From Thalassotalea_B sp049613795 (GTDB lineage: Bacteria > Pseudomonadota > Gammaproteobacteria > Enterobacterales > Alteromonadaceae), in assembly GCA_049613795.1 (NCBI GenBank), contig JBMZCX010000004.1:12389-76388 (forward strand): a stretch of DNA of 64,000 nt, in the 5' to 3' direction. Both the position numbers and the translations under genes were made by a program. Positions 26,396-34,055 of this stretch are shown here, one piece after another (the first letter of the stretch is position 1; each line of letters starts with the position of its first letter). A model generated the notes under the pieces. The model searched no databases, was not told where the DNA came from, and saw only the letters and a list, made by a program, of their open reading frames with translations.

Positions 26396-27637
26396 TTAAT
26401 AAAAATAATTAGCTAAATAGATGGTTATCACATAGCCCGCAGTATAGGCTGCCAGTAATGCTGGAATATAACGAGAGTAACTCATAAATGTAATTTCTTT
26501 CATTTTACTCATTGCGATTATTCCAGCTGCGGAGCCAATAACTAGCAACGAACCTCCAACACCAACGGCATAAGTAAGACAAAGCCATTGAGTTGCTGTT
26601 AACACCGGCTCAGCTTTAAGTAACGCCGCGGTTAATGGTACATTATCAAGTAATGCAGATCCTACTCCAGCAAAGTAGTTCGAGTAAGTCGGATCAAATT
26701 GACTATAAAGTTCGGTTACTAAATGTAATACGCCAACTTCTTTAAGCATTCCCACAAGCAGTAAAATACCTAAGAAAAACAATAATGTGTCGTATTCAAT
26801 TTGACGAATATACTCTAACATCTGACTTTCTTGTTTATCACTACGATACATAGTGCCGACCAAAAACATCACAGATAACCCCGTTAAAAAAGTTAATACT
26901 GGTGGAATGGCAAAGGTCACATTAAGCAGCATAGTTAATAAAATAGTTGCAAAAAACACGATCGCAATCAGTATGTCAACCGTTTCATAGTCATGTGAAG
27001 CAGGCTGCGTAGTGACTGAGCCTTTCAGCCCAAAAGAAAGTATCGTCGCTAAAAATAACACACTGACAATTGCGGGTATTAACAATAAAAATAGCTGTGA
27101 TATTTGTACATGACCGTCAAGGTAGATCATTAGTGTTGTTACATCGCCTGTAATTAACGCAACACCGCCAGAGTTAACGGCAAAAACAATCAATATAGCC
27201 ATTCGTAATTTAGTTTTATTTGGTACATTAAACGTTTGTAATAAGGTTAACGACACCAATGTAGCAGTAACGTTATCGCAAATAGCAGAAAGAATAAGGG
27301 AAAATATTGCAATTAAAAACATCATAACAATAACAGAAGCGCGCTGTGGAAATAGCCGCTGAACTACCATCTGAATAATACCTTTGGCATTTAAATAAGC
27401 AACAAAGGTCATGGTAGACATTAAAAATAGCCATAGAATAGCAATTTCTAATAAATTTTCTTCTAGCTGATGATTAATAAACTCATGTTGGCTTGCGCCT
27501 CGCGATATAAATAAAGTCATCCATGCAATGCACCCCAAAAAAAGAGTCGTTTTAGCTTTATTAATATGAGTAATTTCTTCAAAGATAATCGATAGTAAAG
27601 CGACGATAGCAATCGCAATTAAAAAGTAGTCAACCAT
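26396..27637 (-). CDS. nhaD: NhaD-type sodium:proton antiporter
   Basis: A 413-residue polytopic inner-membrane protein with about 12 hydrophobic segments. It reads as the NhaD branch of the ion transporter superfamily: an early FEEITHINKAKTTLFLG, the conserved AICDNVTATLVSLT, and near the end SALLDNVPLTAALLKA. The acidic residues in the two DN motifs are the likely ion-binding sites. It extrudes Na+ or Li+ in exchange for protons. Single gene; fits a marine host with Na+ energetics. Confidence 0.9.
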   Translation of the reverse strand: MVDYFLIAIAIVALLSIIFEEITHINKAKTTLFLGCIAWMTLFISRGASQHEFINHQLEENLLEIAILWLFLMSTMTFVAYLNAKGIIQMVVQRLFPQRASVIVMMFLIAIFSLILSAICDNVTATLVSLTLLQTFNVPNKTKLRMAILIVFAVNSGGVALITGDVTTLMIYLDGHVQISQLFLLLIPAIVSVLFLATILSFGLKGSVTTQPASHDYETVDILIAIVFFATILLTMLLNVTFAIPPVLTFLTGLSVMFLVGTMYRSDKQESQMLEYIRQIEYDTLLFFLGILLLVGMLKEVGVLHLVTELYSQFDPTYSNYFAGVGSALLDNVPLTAALLKAEPVLTATQWLCLTYAVGVGGSLLVIGSAAGIIAMSKMKEITFMSYSRYIPALLAAYTAGYVITIYLANYFY

Positions 27638-27870
27638 AATATATGAGTTTCTGACACTGTATTTTGATGGCGCAGATTATAGAGGATGTGGTAAAAAAAG
27701 TAGATCTGATTATTGACTGATACCCGCCAAGCTTTACATTATATTGTTATAGGCAAGAACGTTCCGTACTAAAGCCAATACTTTGTGGTATCCGTCATCT
27801 GGTATTTTTAAGGTAGCGGCTCAAAAAGCTATTCTCTTTAAAAGAAAATAACTTCGCCAGCCCTCAACAC

Positions 27871-28398
27871 TTAGCTCTTTACTTTAACTTTATTATTAGT
27901 ATCCCGACTGTCTTTAATTAACTGATCTCCGCACGGGTAGTCTGTCGACTTAGCTAAACGGTCGTATAGTACCACGTTAACTGTTGCCGCTAAGTTCATA
28001 CAACCGACGGTTGGAATATAAACGACATGATGCGCTTTATCGATAACACTTTGTTCAATTGTGCCATCTTCGGCTCCAAACACATATACCGCTTTTTCAG
28101 GGTGGACAAATGAAGGTAGAGGTTGTGCTCCTTCGACTAATTCTACACAAACTAATTTTGCCCCTTCCAATGAAATATCACATGCACTTTCTACCCACGT
28201 TAAGGGAATATGTGCAATCGCATTATTAGTATCAGTATTATACTTTGCCGCTCGTTTATATCGTTGACCCGTGTAATAAATTTCACTTGCTTGATAACAA
28301 CCAGCAGCCCGCATAGTAGCACCTACGTTTGTTGGGCTTTTGGGGTTAGTTAGCGCTATCTTAACATTGCTACTGTCATTCTTAATGAGACTATTCAT
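27871..28398 (-). CDS. SPOUT (TrmH/SpoU) family RNA methyltransferase
   Basis: A 175-residue single-domain SPOUT enzyme. The N-terminal NPKSPTNVGATMRAAGC, central VYVFGAEDGTI and C-terminal IPTVGCMNLAATVNVVLYDRL correspond to SpoU motifs 1-3, which build the SAM-binding knot. It lacks an extra RNA-binding domain, like TrmL, but TrmL identity is not clear. Probably 2'-O-methylates tRNA or rRNA; the target is unassigned. It is divergent from the cyclophilin gene. Confidence 0.85.
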   Translation of the reverse strand: MNSLIKNDSSNVKIALTNPKSPTNVGATMRAAGCYQASEIYYTGQRYKRAAKYNTDTNNAIAHIPLTWVESACDISLEGAKLVCVELVEGAQPLPSFVHPEKAVYVFGAEDGTIEQSVIDKAHHVVYIPTVGCMNLAATVNVVLYDRLAKSTDYPCGDQLIKDSRDTNNKVKVKS

Positions 28399-28562
28399 AT
28401 ACTCTTTATTTAATACTTTACTATGCCTGTATTTTCTTTATTTATTCCGTTTTTTACAAGCTTAATATGAAACTAGTTTTCGCAGCCGGTTATCTGCTTG
28501 GTTTTTATTATAGACACCGTATACTAGCGCTTTTAATAACCAACACCTACAGAAAGAACTCT

Positions 28563-29363
28563 ATGCTTTATTTCGTTAATACATTATTTAATAAAAAAAT
28601 AACTATTGTTATTATTACCTTCTTAACCCTAGTCGGTACAGCACAAGCCACTATTGTTGAATTTCAAACCTCACATGGAAATTTCAAAGTCAACTTACAT
28701 GATAAAACCACGCCATTAACGGTTGCTAATTTTTTAAAATATACCAATAGTGAGCGTTACAATAACAGCATAATTCATCGCTCGATGAATAACTTTATTG
28801 TTCAAGGAGGAGGATTTAATTTCGCTGAACAGCTGCCACTCAATGGACTTGAGTTAGATGTTCCAGTTAAAAATGAGCCTATTTATTCTAACGTTCGCGG
28901 CACTATTGCCATGGCGAAACAAGGTAACAAGCCCAACAGTGCAACCAGTCAATGGTTTATCAACTTAAAAGACAATAATAAAGGGGCAAATGGCTTAGAC
29001 TTACAAAACAGCGGCTTTACTGTATTTGGCGAAGTTATTGAAGATGGCATGCAAACTCTAGAGGCTATCGCTACACTACCTCTATGCCATGGTGTTGGTG
29101 CTGGCAACTTAACAATAGATAATGTCCCTGTGAATAATAATTCAACTAATAACTGCACAACACCAGGTGCCGAAAACTTTGTTACCGTATACAGTGTTAC
29201 TGTTATCGATGATTCAACCAGCACCGATAGCAGCTTAAATTCAGTAAAAAACACTCTTATCACTAAAACTCCTGACACCGACAAGAAAAGTGACGGTGGC
29301 GGAAGCCTTATTTGGTTATTACTTTTAACGCCATGCCTTTTTCGTTATAAAAATAGCCAATAG
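28563..29363 (+). CDS. Secreted cyclophilin with GlyGly-CTERM-like C-terminal tail
   Basis: I start this 266-residue protein at the ATG at 28563, after AGAAAGAACTCT, because a normal signal peptide (ending GTAQA) then follows; an ATG at 28467 would add 32 residues ahead of it. The cyclophilin domain (about residues 23-195) contains FIVQGGGFNF and NSATSQWFINL. After a Ser/Thr/Asp-rich linker the protein ends with GGGSLIWLLLLTPCLF and a short basic tail. This is the layout of GlyGly-CTERM, a sorting signal cleaved by rhombosortase. It should be exported, processed and possibly surface-anchored. Confidence 0.85.
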   Translation: MLYFVNTLFNKKITIVIITFLTLVGTAQATIVEFQTSHGNFKVNLHDKTTPLTVANFLKYTNSERYNNSIIHRSMNNFIVQGGGFNFAEQLPLNGLELDVPVKNEPIYSNVRGTIAMAKQGNKPNSATSQWFINLKDNNKGANGLDLQNSGFTVFGEVIEDGMQTLEAIATLPLCHGVGAGNLTIDNVPVNNNSTNNCTTPGAENFVTVYSVTVIDDSTSTDSSLNSVKNTLITKTPDTDKKSDGGGSLIWLLLLTPCLFRYKNSQ

Positions 29364-29382
29364 CTTTCAATTACTCCCTTGT

Positions 29383-29412
29383 CAGATTATGTTGCATTTG
29401 CAACATAATCTG
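29383..29412. repeat. Perfect 13-bp inverted repeat upstream of the flavoprotein gene
   Basis: CAGATTATGTTGC and GCAACATAATCTG flank the loop ATTT, 20 nt after the cyclophilin gene and 39 nt before the next start codon. It may terminate the first transcript (though no T run follows) or act as an operator for the second. Confidence 0.5.
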
Positions 29413-29451
29413 GTTACGCTATTCTTGCTAAAAAATAAAGGATGCCTATAA

Positions 29452-30126
29452 ATGAAACCCCATGACGCTTCACCATTAACTGACTATATTGAGTACCCAC
29501 CACAAGAAATGCTTTCTCGCTCGGAAAGCTTCTATAATGAAATAAAACGTAGGCATTCTATTCGAAGCTTTAGTGATCGCCCTGTCGAGAAAGAAGTTAT
29601 CGAAAATTGCATTAAAGCAGCAGGCACTGCACCAAATGGAGCTAATCATCAGCCATGGCACTTTGTTGCAATTAGTAGTGCTAATGTAAAAAAACAAATT
29701 AGAAAACAAGCTGAAACACATGAGCGTAACTTTTATCAAGGGCGCGCAGGAGAAGAATGGCTTGACGCACTAAAACCACTTGGTACAGATGACAGTAAAC
29801 CTTATTTAGAGCATGCTCCTTGGTTAATTGCGATATTTAGTGAAAAGAAAGGCGGTATTAATGCGGAAGATAAGAACACCAATTATTATGTTCATGAATC
29901 GGTAGGCATTGCGACGGGATTTTTAATAAATGCCTTGCATTCTTCTGGCCTTGTGACATTAACTCATACACCAAAACCCATGTCATTTTTAAGTAAAATA
30001 TGTAATCGTGGTGAAAATGATCGCGCCTATATGCTACTAATTGCAGGCTATCCTGCCGAAGATGCGACGGTACCCGCACATGCGAAAGTAAAAAAGTCGA
30101 TTAATGAAATTTGTACTTTTTTGTAA
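29452..30126 (+). CDS. Nitroreductase-fold flavoprotein, iodotyrosine deiodinase-like
   Basis: A 224-residue FMN enzyme of the nitroreductase superfamily, with RRHSIRSFSDRPV for FMN phosphate binding and AAGTAPNGANHQPWHF. Compared from memory with human iodotyrosine deiodinase, it shares the TAPSGA-, GLVTVTTTP- and GYPxxEATVP-like segments. It also keeps Glu91, Tyr95 and Lys116 with the exact spacing (4 and 21) of the human Glu157/Tyr161/Lys182 triad that closes over halotyrosine. I therefore read it as a bacterial reductive dehalogenase of halotyrosines, or a close relative. Single gene with a perfect palindrome upstream. Confidence 0.85.
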   Translation: MKPHDASPLTDYIEYPPQEMLSRSESFYNEIKRRHSIRSFSDRPVEKEVIENCIKAAGTAPNGANHQPWHFVAISSANVKKQIRKQAETHERNFYQGRAGEEWLDALKPLGTDDSKPYLEHAPWLIAIFSEKKGGINAEDKNTNYYVHESVGIATGFLINALHSSGLVTLTHTPKPMSFLSKICNRGENDRAYMLLIAGYPAEDATVPAHAKVKKSINEICTFL

Positions 30127-30150
30127 GTAACATGATATAAAATATTAAGG

Positions 30151-30366
30151 CTAGCCATTAATATCAAGTAAAATATCTGTGCAGCCTTTTTTACATTGTA
30201 AGTGTAGTTGTGTGTCTTGATTAATTAGCGCTAATACTAATTTTTTTTGACAACTTCTACAATTTACAACTTTTCCATTTAAGGCTTGCTTAATAAAGTG
30301 CTTTTCTTGATGAAAAGATTTTGATTTTTGATTTGAAATATCACTTAAACAACTTATATCAAGCAT
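30151..30366 (-). CDS. Small cysteine-rich hypothetical protein
   Basis: A 71-residue protein that I do not recognise. Its C-terminal half carries CRSC and, 20 residues later, CKKGC, a possible zinc-binding knuckle. There is no signal peptide. A purine-rich AAAAGAGAAA precedes the ATG. It lies directly downstream of the RraB-like gene on the same strand with a 26-nt gap, so it may share its transcript. Moderate confidence that it is a gene; no function assigned. Confidence 0.5.
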   Translation of the reverse strand: MLDISCLSDISNQKSKSFHQEKHFIKQALNGKVVNCRSCQKKLVLALINQDTQLHLQCKKGCTDILLDING

Positions 30367-30392
30367 TCATTTCTCTTTTATCTGTTCAGTTT

Positions 30393-30749
30393 TTAATAGG
30401 GTAATTTACTCGCAGTTACGCAATACCAGCCATCAAACTTTCCTTTTAAGGGAGCAGAGCTGCTTTCTAATAAATGCTGATAAGCCACAACATTTTCATA
30501 ACTGGCTTCCATTTCAGGGTAAGCCGTTATTTCCCAAGGATAATCGGTATCTCCCGGAAACGAACAAAATGAAAGTTTTTGATTATTTTCTAATAATAAA
30601 TGGCCAAACTGTAATGCCAATTCCTGGCTAGGAAACAATACAGAAAACTCTACCTCTCGAACGTCAGACAAGTCATCGCCTTCAAGTAGCATTTGCCATA
30701 ATGTATTTCCGTTTTCATCCTCTGGAAAAAGCGCTAAATTTCGTTCCAT
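30393..30749 (-). CDS. RraB-like ribonuclease E regulator family protein
   Basis: From the ATG at 30749 (AGAGGT ribosome site), this gives 118 residues beginning MERNLALFPEDENGN; a longer frame from 30806 is not supported. It reads as an RraB-fold protein (PF06877 type): an alpha/beta domain with LWQMLLEGDDLSDVREVEFSVLF early and a terminal FDGWYCVTA, the position of the conserved DGW motif. E. coli RraB inhibits RNase E, but this protein lacks its acidic tail, so the same role is an inference. Confidence 0.65.
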   Translation of the reverse strand: MERNLALFPEDENGNTLWQMLLEGDDLSDVREVEFSVLFPSQELALQFGHLLLENNQKLSFCSFPGDTDYPWEITAYPEMEASYENVVAYQHLLESSSAPLKGKFDGWYCVTASKLPY

Positions 30750-30900
30750 TTTTACCTCTATCGGATAAATAACTGTGCTCATAATAGCTGACTTAATTAA
30801 ACACACAAGTAGATATTGTCAGTTATTATATAATATAACATTCAATAATAGACCAATTCCTTGGTACACTTACAACTTTAATCCATTCATTCGTTAATTT

Positions 30901-31758
30901 ATGCATAAATTTGAAAAACATATCGAGATCACTGCCCCACAAGCGTCTGTTATTCAAGCGATTGAGGCTGAGTGTGCGTTAAGTCATCAACAAATTAAAA
31001 ATGCAATAAATAAAGGAGCTCTTTGGTTAACTCGTGGTAAAGGTACTCAAAGATTACGACGTGTTAAGAAGCCACTCACTAATGGCGATACCTTACATTT
31101 TTATTATAACGAAGCGGTGTTATCACAAACGCCTTTGCAAGCAGAACTAATTAAAGACTGTCACGATTATAGTGTTTGGTATAAACCGTATGGCATGTTG
31201 TCTCAAGGATCAAAATGGAGTGATCATTGCACTATTGCTCGTTGGGCTGAAATACATTTATTACCTCAACGTCCTGCTTTTATTGTTCATCGGTTAGACC
31301 GAGCCGCCACAGGACTCATTGTTATTGCCCACAGTAAATCAGCGGTAAAAGCACTGACTAAACTTTTTGAAACACGCTCATTAAAAAAAACTTATCAAAT
31401 TATTGGTTTAGGTGAACTTGAACCATCGCAAACAACGACAATAACAGAACCTGTTGACGGTAAACCTGCAACAAGTCATTTTAAAAGTTTGGCATACGAT
31501 AAAAAGAAAGATCTTTCATTAATAGAAGTGCATATCGAGTCAGGGCGTAAGCATCAGATAAGAAAGCATTCAGCTTTTATTAACCATCCAGTATTTGGCG
31601 ATAGGCTTTACAATACAAAACAAAATAATGATGAGTTCAGCGACAACTTACAATTGTGTGCCGCAAAACTCAGTTTTCAGTGTCCAATAACAAATACACT
31701 TAGCAACTTTGAAACACCCGCTCATTTATTGCCGTCAATAAAAAAACTGAAGTTTTAG
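30901..31758 (+). CDS. RluA-family RNA pseudouridine synthase
   Basis: A 285-residue pseudouridine synthase. The catalytic Asp is in HRLDRAATGLIVIAHS; the second motif is LKKTYQIIGLG, and ESGRKHQIRKH is the C-terminal RluA signature. The N-terminal 75 residues resemble an S4-like segment (LSHQQIKNAINKGALWLTRG). The exact RNA target (tRNA or rRNA) cannot be assigned. Its stop lies inside an 11-bp inverted repeat shared with the convergent dapA stop. Confidence 0.85.
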   Translation: MHKFEKHIEITAPQASVIQAIEAECALSHQQIKNAINKGALWLTRGKGTQRLRRVKKPLTNGDTLHFYYNEAVLSQTPLQAELIKDCHDYSVWYKPYGMLSQGSKWSDHCTIARWAEIHLLPQRPAFIVHRLDRAATGLIVIAHSKSAVKALTKLFETRSLKKTYQIIGLGELEPSQTTTITEPVDGKPATSHFKSLAYDKKKDLSLIEVHIESGRKHQIRKHSAFINHPVFGDRLYNTKQNNDEFSDNLQLCAAKLSFQCPITNTLSNFETPAHLLPSIKKLKF

Positions 31759-31810
31759 CGCTTAATCCCTTCATTGCCTTTTGGTTTTCGCTAACTAAAA
31801 TTAAGCGCTA
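31756..31810. terminator. Inverted repeat spanning both stop codons of convergent genes
   Basis: TAGCGCTTAAT (31756-31766) and ATTAAGCGCTA (31800-31810) are exact complements, separated by 33 nt. Each arm contains the stop codon of one of the two convergent genes. Probably a bidirectional termination or 3'-end-protecting structure. Confidence 0.4.
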
Positions 31811-32706
31811 TAAATAAAGGCATCATCACTTAATAATGATGCTTTGGTTCCTACAAAGTCATCACCAATCGCATTAATTAACGCTAAGCCTTGTTCGCGC
31901 TGCTCTTTAGTTAAGGCTTGGTAAGGTAATCTGAATACTGGTTTTACCGCATTGGTCATCATTAATGCGGTATCAACTGCAATAGGGTTAGGCTCACAAA
32001 AAAGCCACTGCATTAACGGGTTAACACGCTGAGCTAATTCGTTATTTTCAGTATCCATTAATTGTCGCATTAATCCCGGTATAACGTTTGAGGTAACAGA
32101 TATAACACCATGAGAACCGAATTTATGTCGTCCTTCGTGGCTTTCATCGTCATTACCCGACCAACATGCAATACCCTGTTTTTCATAATGTTCAATACGT
32201 TCATTACCTGAACATTCTTTAACGCCAATAAAATTTGGATGTTTTGCTAATGGTTCAATAATGTCAGGTGTTAAATCTTGCCCTGTACGACCAGGGACAT
32301 TGTAAATAAATGCCGGACCAATAGCCAAAACGCGGTTAAAGTGCTCTTTAACGCCAGCCATAGAAGTACGACCATAATAAGGATTAATTTGTAATGCGGC
32401 GTCCATTCCCATTGCAAAACCGTTTTCAGTTGCTTTTATTGCTTCTCGAGTATTATTACTACCCGTATTACCTATAATTAATAAACGTGTGCCGTACTGG
32501 TGTACACTGTGGGCAATAAGCATTAAATGCTCTTCCCAGCTTAATAAGTGTCCTTCTCCTGTCGTCCCACCAACAATAATACCATCAACGCCCGCTTCAA
32601 TTTGCTGTGCAACAAGTTCGTCATAAGTTGCTAAATCAATATTTCCTTCAACAGTGTAAGGGGTTTTTATTGCGGTAATTAAACTTGCTGCTCTTAAACG
32701 ATTCAT
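31801..32706 (-). CDS. dapA: Plant-type 4-hydroxy-tetrahydrodipicolinate synthase
   Basis: From the ATG at 32706 this is a 301-residue aldolase condensing pyruvate with aspartate semialdehyde in the lysine/diaminopimelate pathway. The Schiff-base Lys is in GVKECSGN, the Tyr of the triad in YNVPGRTGQ, and the Thr pair in GGTTGEG. From memory it follows plant chloroplast DHDPS much more closely than E. coli DapA: AIKTPY, LLSWEEHLMLI, GNTGSNNTREA, SGNDDESHEGR and VISVTSNVIPGLMR all have near-exact plant counterparts. The Trp in LLSWEEH is at the position linked to strong lysine inhibition in plants. Single gene. Confidence 0.92.
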   Translation of the reverse strand: MNRLRAASLITAIKTPYTVEGNIDLATYDELVAQQIEAGVDGIIVGGTTGEGHLLSWEEHLMLIAHSVHQYGTRLLIIGNTGSNNTREAIKATENGFAMGMDAALQINPYYGRTSMAGVKEHFNRVLAIGPAFIYNVPGRTGQDLTPDIIEPLAKHPNFIGVKECSGNERIEHYEKQGIACWSGNDDESHEGRHKFGSHGVISVTSNVIPGLMRQLMDTENNELAQRVNPLMQWLFCEPNPIAVDTALMMTNAVKPVFRLPYQALTKEQREQGLALINAIGDDFVGTKASLLSDDAFIYSA

Positions 32707-32737
32707 CCGTATTCTCAATTATTATTACTAAATTATG

Positions 32738-33118
32738 CTAACAGTGCCCAATATTATCAATAACACGCTTAAGGATAAACACTTCTTGTGTGATCACATG
32801 CTGATATTTAAAAATATGGCTATTCAATGCTAATACTTGGTAAGCATGATAATTGCCTTCATCGGCAAGATCTGCTGCATAATGCTGTTCATTCACGTAT
32901 TCACTTTTTGTAATGGTAAAATGAATATCGCCTACCATGCCCCAGTCTCCTAATTCGATCACTTCTTCTACAAGCACATTATTTGTATCATAATGAGAAA
33001 AAATGAATTGAAAGCTACCATCAGCTTGTATATCAGCTAATTCTGTTAATTGCTCGCCATTATTGTTCGAGGAAGAACAAAACCATTGCCCAACTAAAGC
33101 ACCGCGTTCAAAGTTCAT
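32738..33118 (-). CDS. Hypothetical protein, possible lipocalin-like beta-barrel
   Basis: A protein of 126 residues from the ATG at 33118 (start uncertain, no clear ribosome site; a TTG lies 6 nt upstream). It is beta-rich: VGQWFCSSSNNNGEQLTELADIQADGSFQF, then WGMVGDIHFTITKSEY and a terminal KYQHVITQEVFILKRV. The opening GxW and repeated strands suggest a small lipocalin- or DUF-type beta-barrel, but I cannot name the family. It lies just upstream of dapA on the same strand (31 nt), so the two may be co-transcribed. Confidence 0.55.
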   Translation of the reverse strand: MNFERGALVGQWFCSSSNNNGEQLTELADIQADGSFQFIFSHYDTNNVLVEEVIELGDWGMVGDIHFTITKSEYVNEQHYAADLADEGNYHAYQVLALNSHIFKYQHVITQEVFILKRVIDNIGHC

Positions 33119-33182
33119 ATTCAAGAAAGGTTACTACAAAGTGATACGGCCAATTGTACAAAACAACTTAGCGTAAATATAG

Positions 33183-33207
33183 AAAAAGCGGCAATATGCC
33201 GCTTTTT
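33183..33207 (-). terminator. Rho-independent terminator after the DUF4097 gene
   Basis: AAAAAGCGGCA and TGCCGCTTTTT around a 3-nt loop form a symmetric hairpin, 20 nt beyond the DUF4097 stop codon on the minus strand. It is flanked by A and T runs, so it may work in both directions. Confidence 0.85.
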
Positions 33208-33227
33208 ACAAGATATATTCAAAAAAA

Positions 33228-33989
33228 TTAATTATTTAATATTTTTACCGAACCATTTACCGTTTCAATATCGATATCAACGTGGCCATTACCAATAGTG
33301 CCGTTCAAGTTTTTACCTGTGAACATATTTTTATCTACAGACAGACCAAAGTCATTTTTAATACTACCGTGCATAGTATCTACCGACACATCAGCACCAA
33401 TACCTTCGGGTAAATAAAGTTTAATCGAACCATTTACCGCTTCTAGCTTAATCTCTTCTAGTTGTTCAATATCATCAGAATAATGTAATTTAACACTACC
33501 ATTTACCGATGAGATATTTGCATTTCCTGCAATGTCTTTAGCTTTAAATGTGCCATTAACCAGTTCAGCTTCTATTCCTCCTTTTACAGCACCTATCACT
33601 AATGATCCATTCACTAATGAAATAGTAGAAAGATCTGTAGCACTTGGCACCATCACTTTATAAACAACTTCGGCACTACTTCCTTTATTGTGTGTGTTTT
33701 TTTTATATTTACTTTCTACTTCAATACCCCGACCCGTTTGTTCAATAACAACACTGACTAAGTCACGATCCTTTTGAGAGTCTGCCGTAATTGTAGCGTT
33801 GACTTGGATAACACTTTTATCCCACGCCGTAATACTCACATCACCATTGATATTTTGTAAGTGCAAACGAGGTGAGTTTGATACATCAAAAGATTGGCTA
33901 ATATTATCAACCACATCAGCCTGTGCAATCATCGACAAAGAGGATAATATAACGCCCGTACAAATCAGTTTATTTACTTGTTTTAACAT
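33228..33989 (-). CDS. DUF4097-type beta-strand-repeat secreted protein
   Basis: A 253-residue exported protein with a signal peptide (about 1-24, ending IAQA). The mature part is a ladder of short strands with repeated turns reading LVNGSLVI, LVNGTFKA, SVNGSVKL, AVNGSIKL, TMHGSIKN, NLNGTIGN and TVNGSVKI, spaced about 18-30 residues. This is the DUF4097/DUF4098 'putative adhesin' family, which folds as a right-handed beta-solenoid. It is envelope-located; its role is unknown. Single gene, divergent from cinA, with a strong terminator. Confidence 0.85.
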   Translation of the reverse strand: MLKQVNKLICTGVILSSLSMIAQADVVDNISQSFDVSNSPRLHLQNINGDVSITAWDKSVIQVNATITADSQKDRDLVSVVIEQTGRGIEVESKYKKNTHNKGSSAEVVYKVMVPSATDLSTISLVNGSLVIGAVKGGIEAELVNGTFKAKDIAGNANISSVNGSVKLHYSDDIEQLEEIKLEAVNGSIKLYLPEGIGADVSVDTMHGSIKNDFGLSVDKNMFTGKNLNGTIGNGHVDIDIETVNGSVKILNN

Positions 33990-34055
33990 CTGTATACCTA
34001 TAATAAATAATTGTTTTACTGATTAGATGTACCCTTATATAAAAAGGTTTAAATA

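Noticed and set aside
27638..27870. Small RNA or gene between nhaD and the SPOUT methyltransferase gene
   Set aside because: No reading frame or stable hairpin stands out; it is best read as the promoter region of nhaD and the 3' region of the upstream gene.
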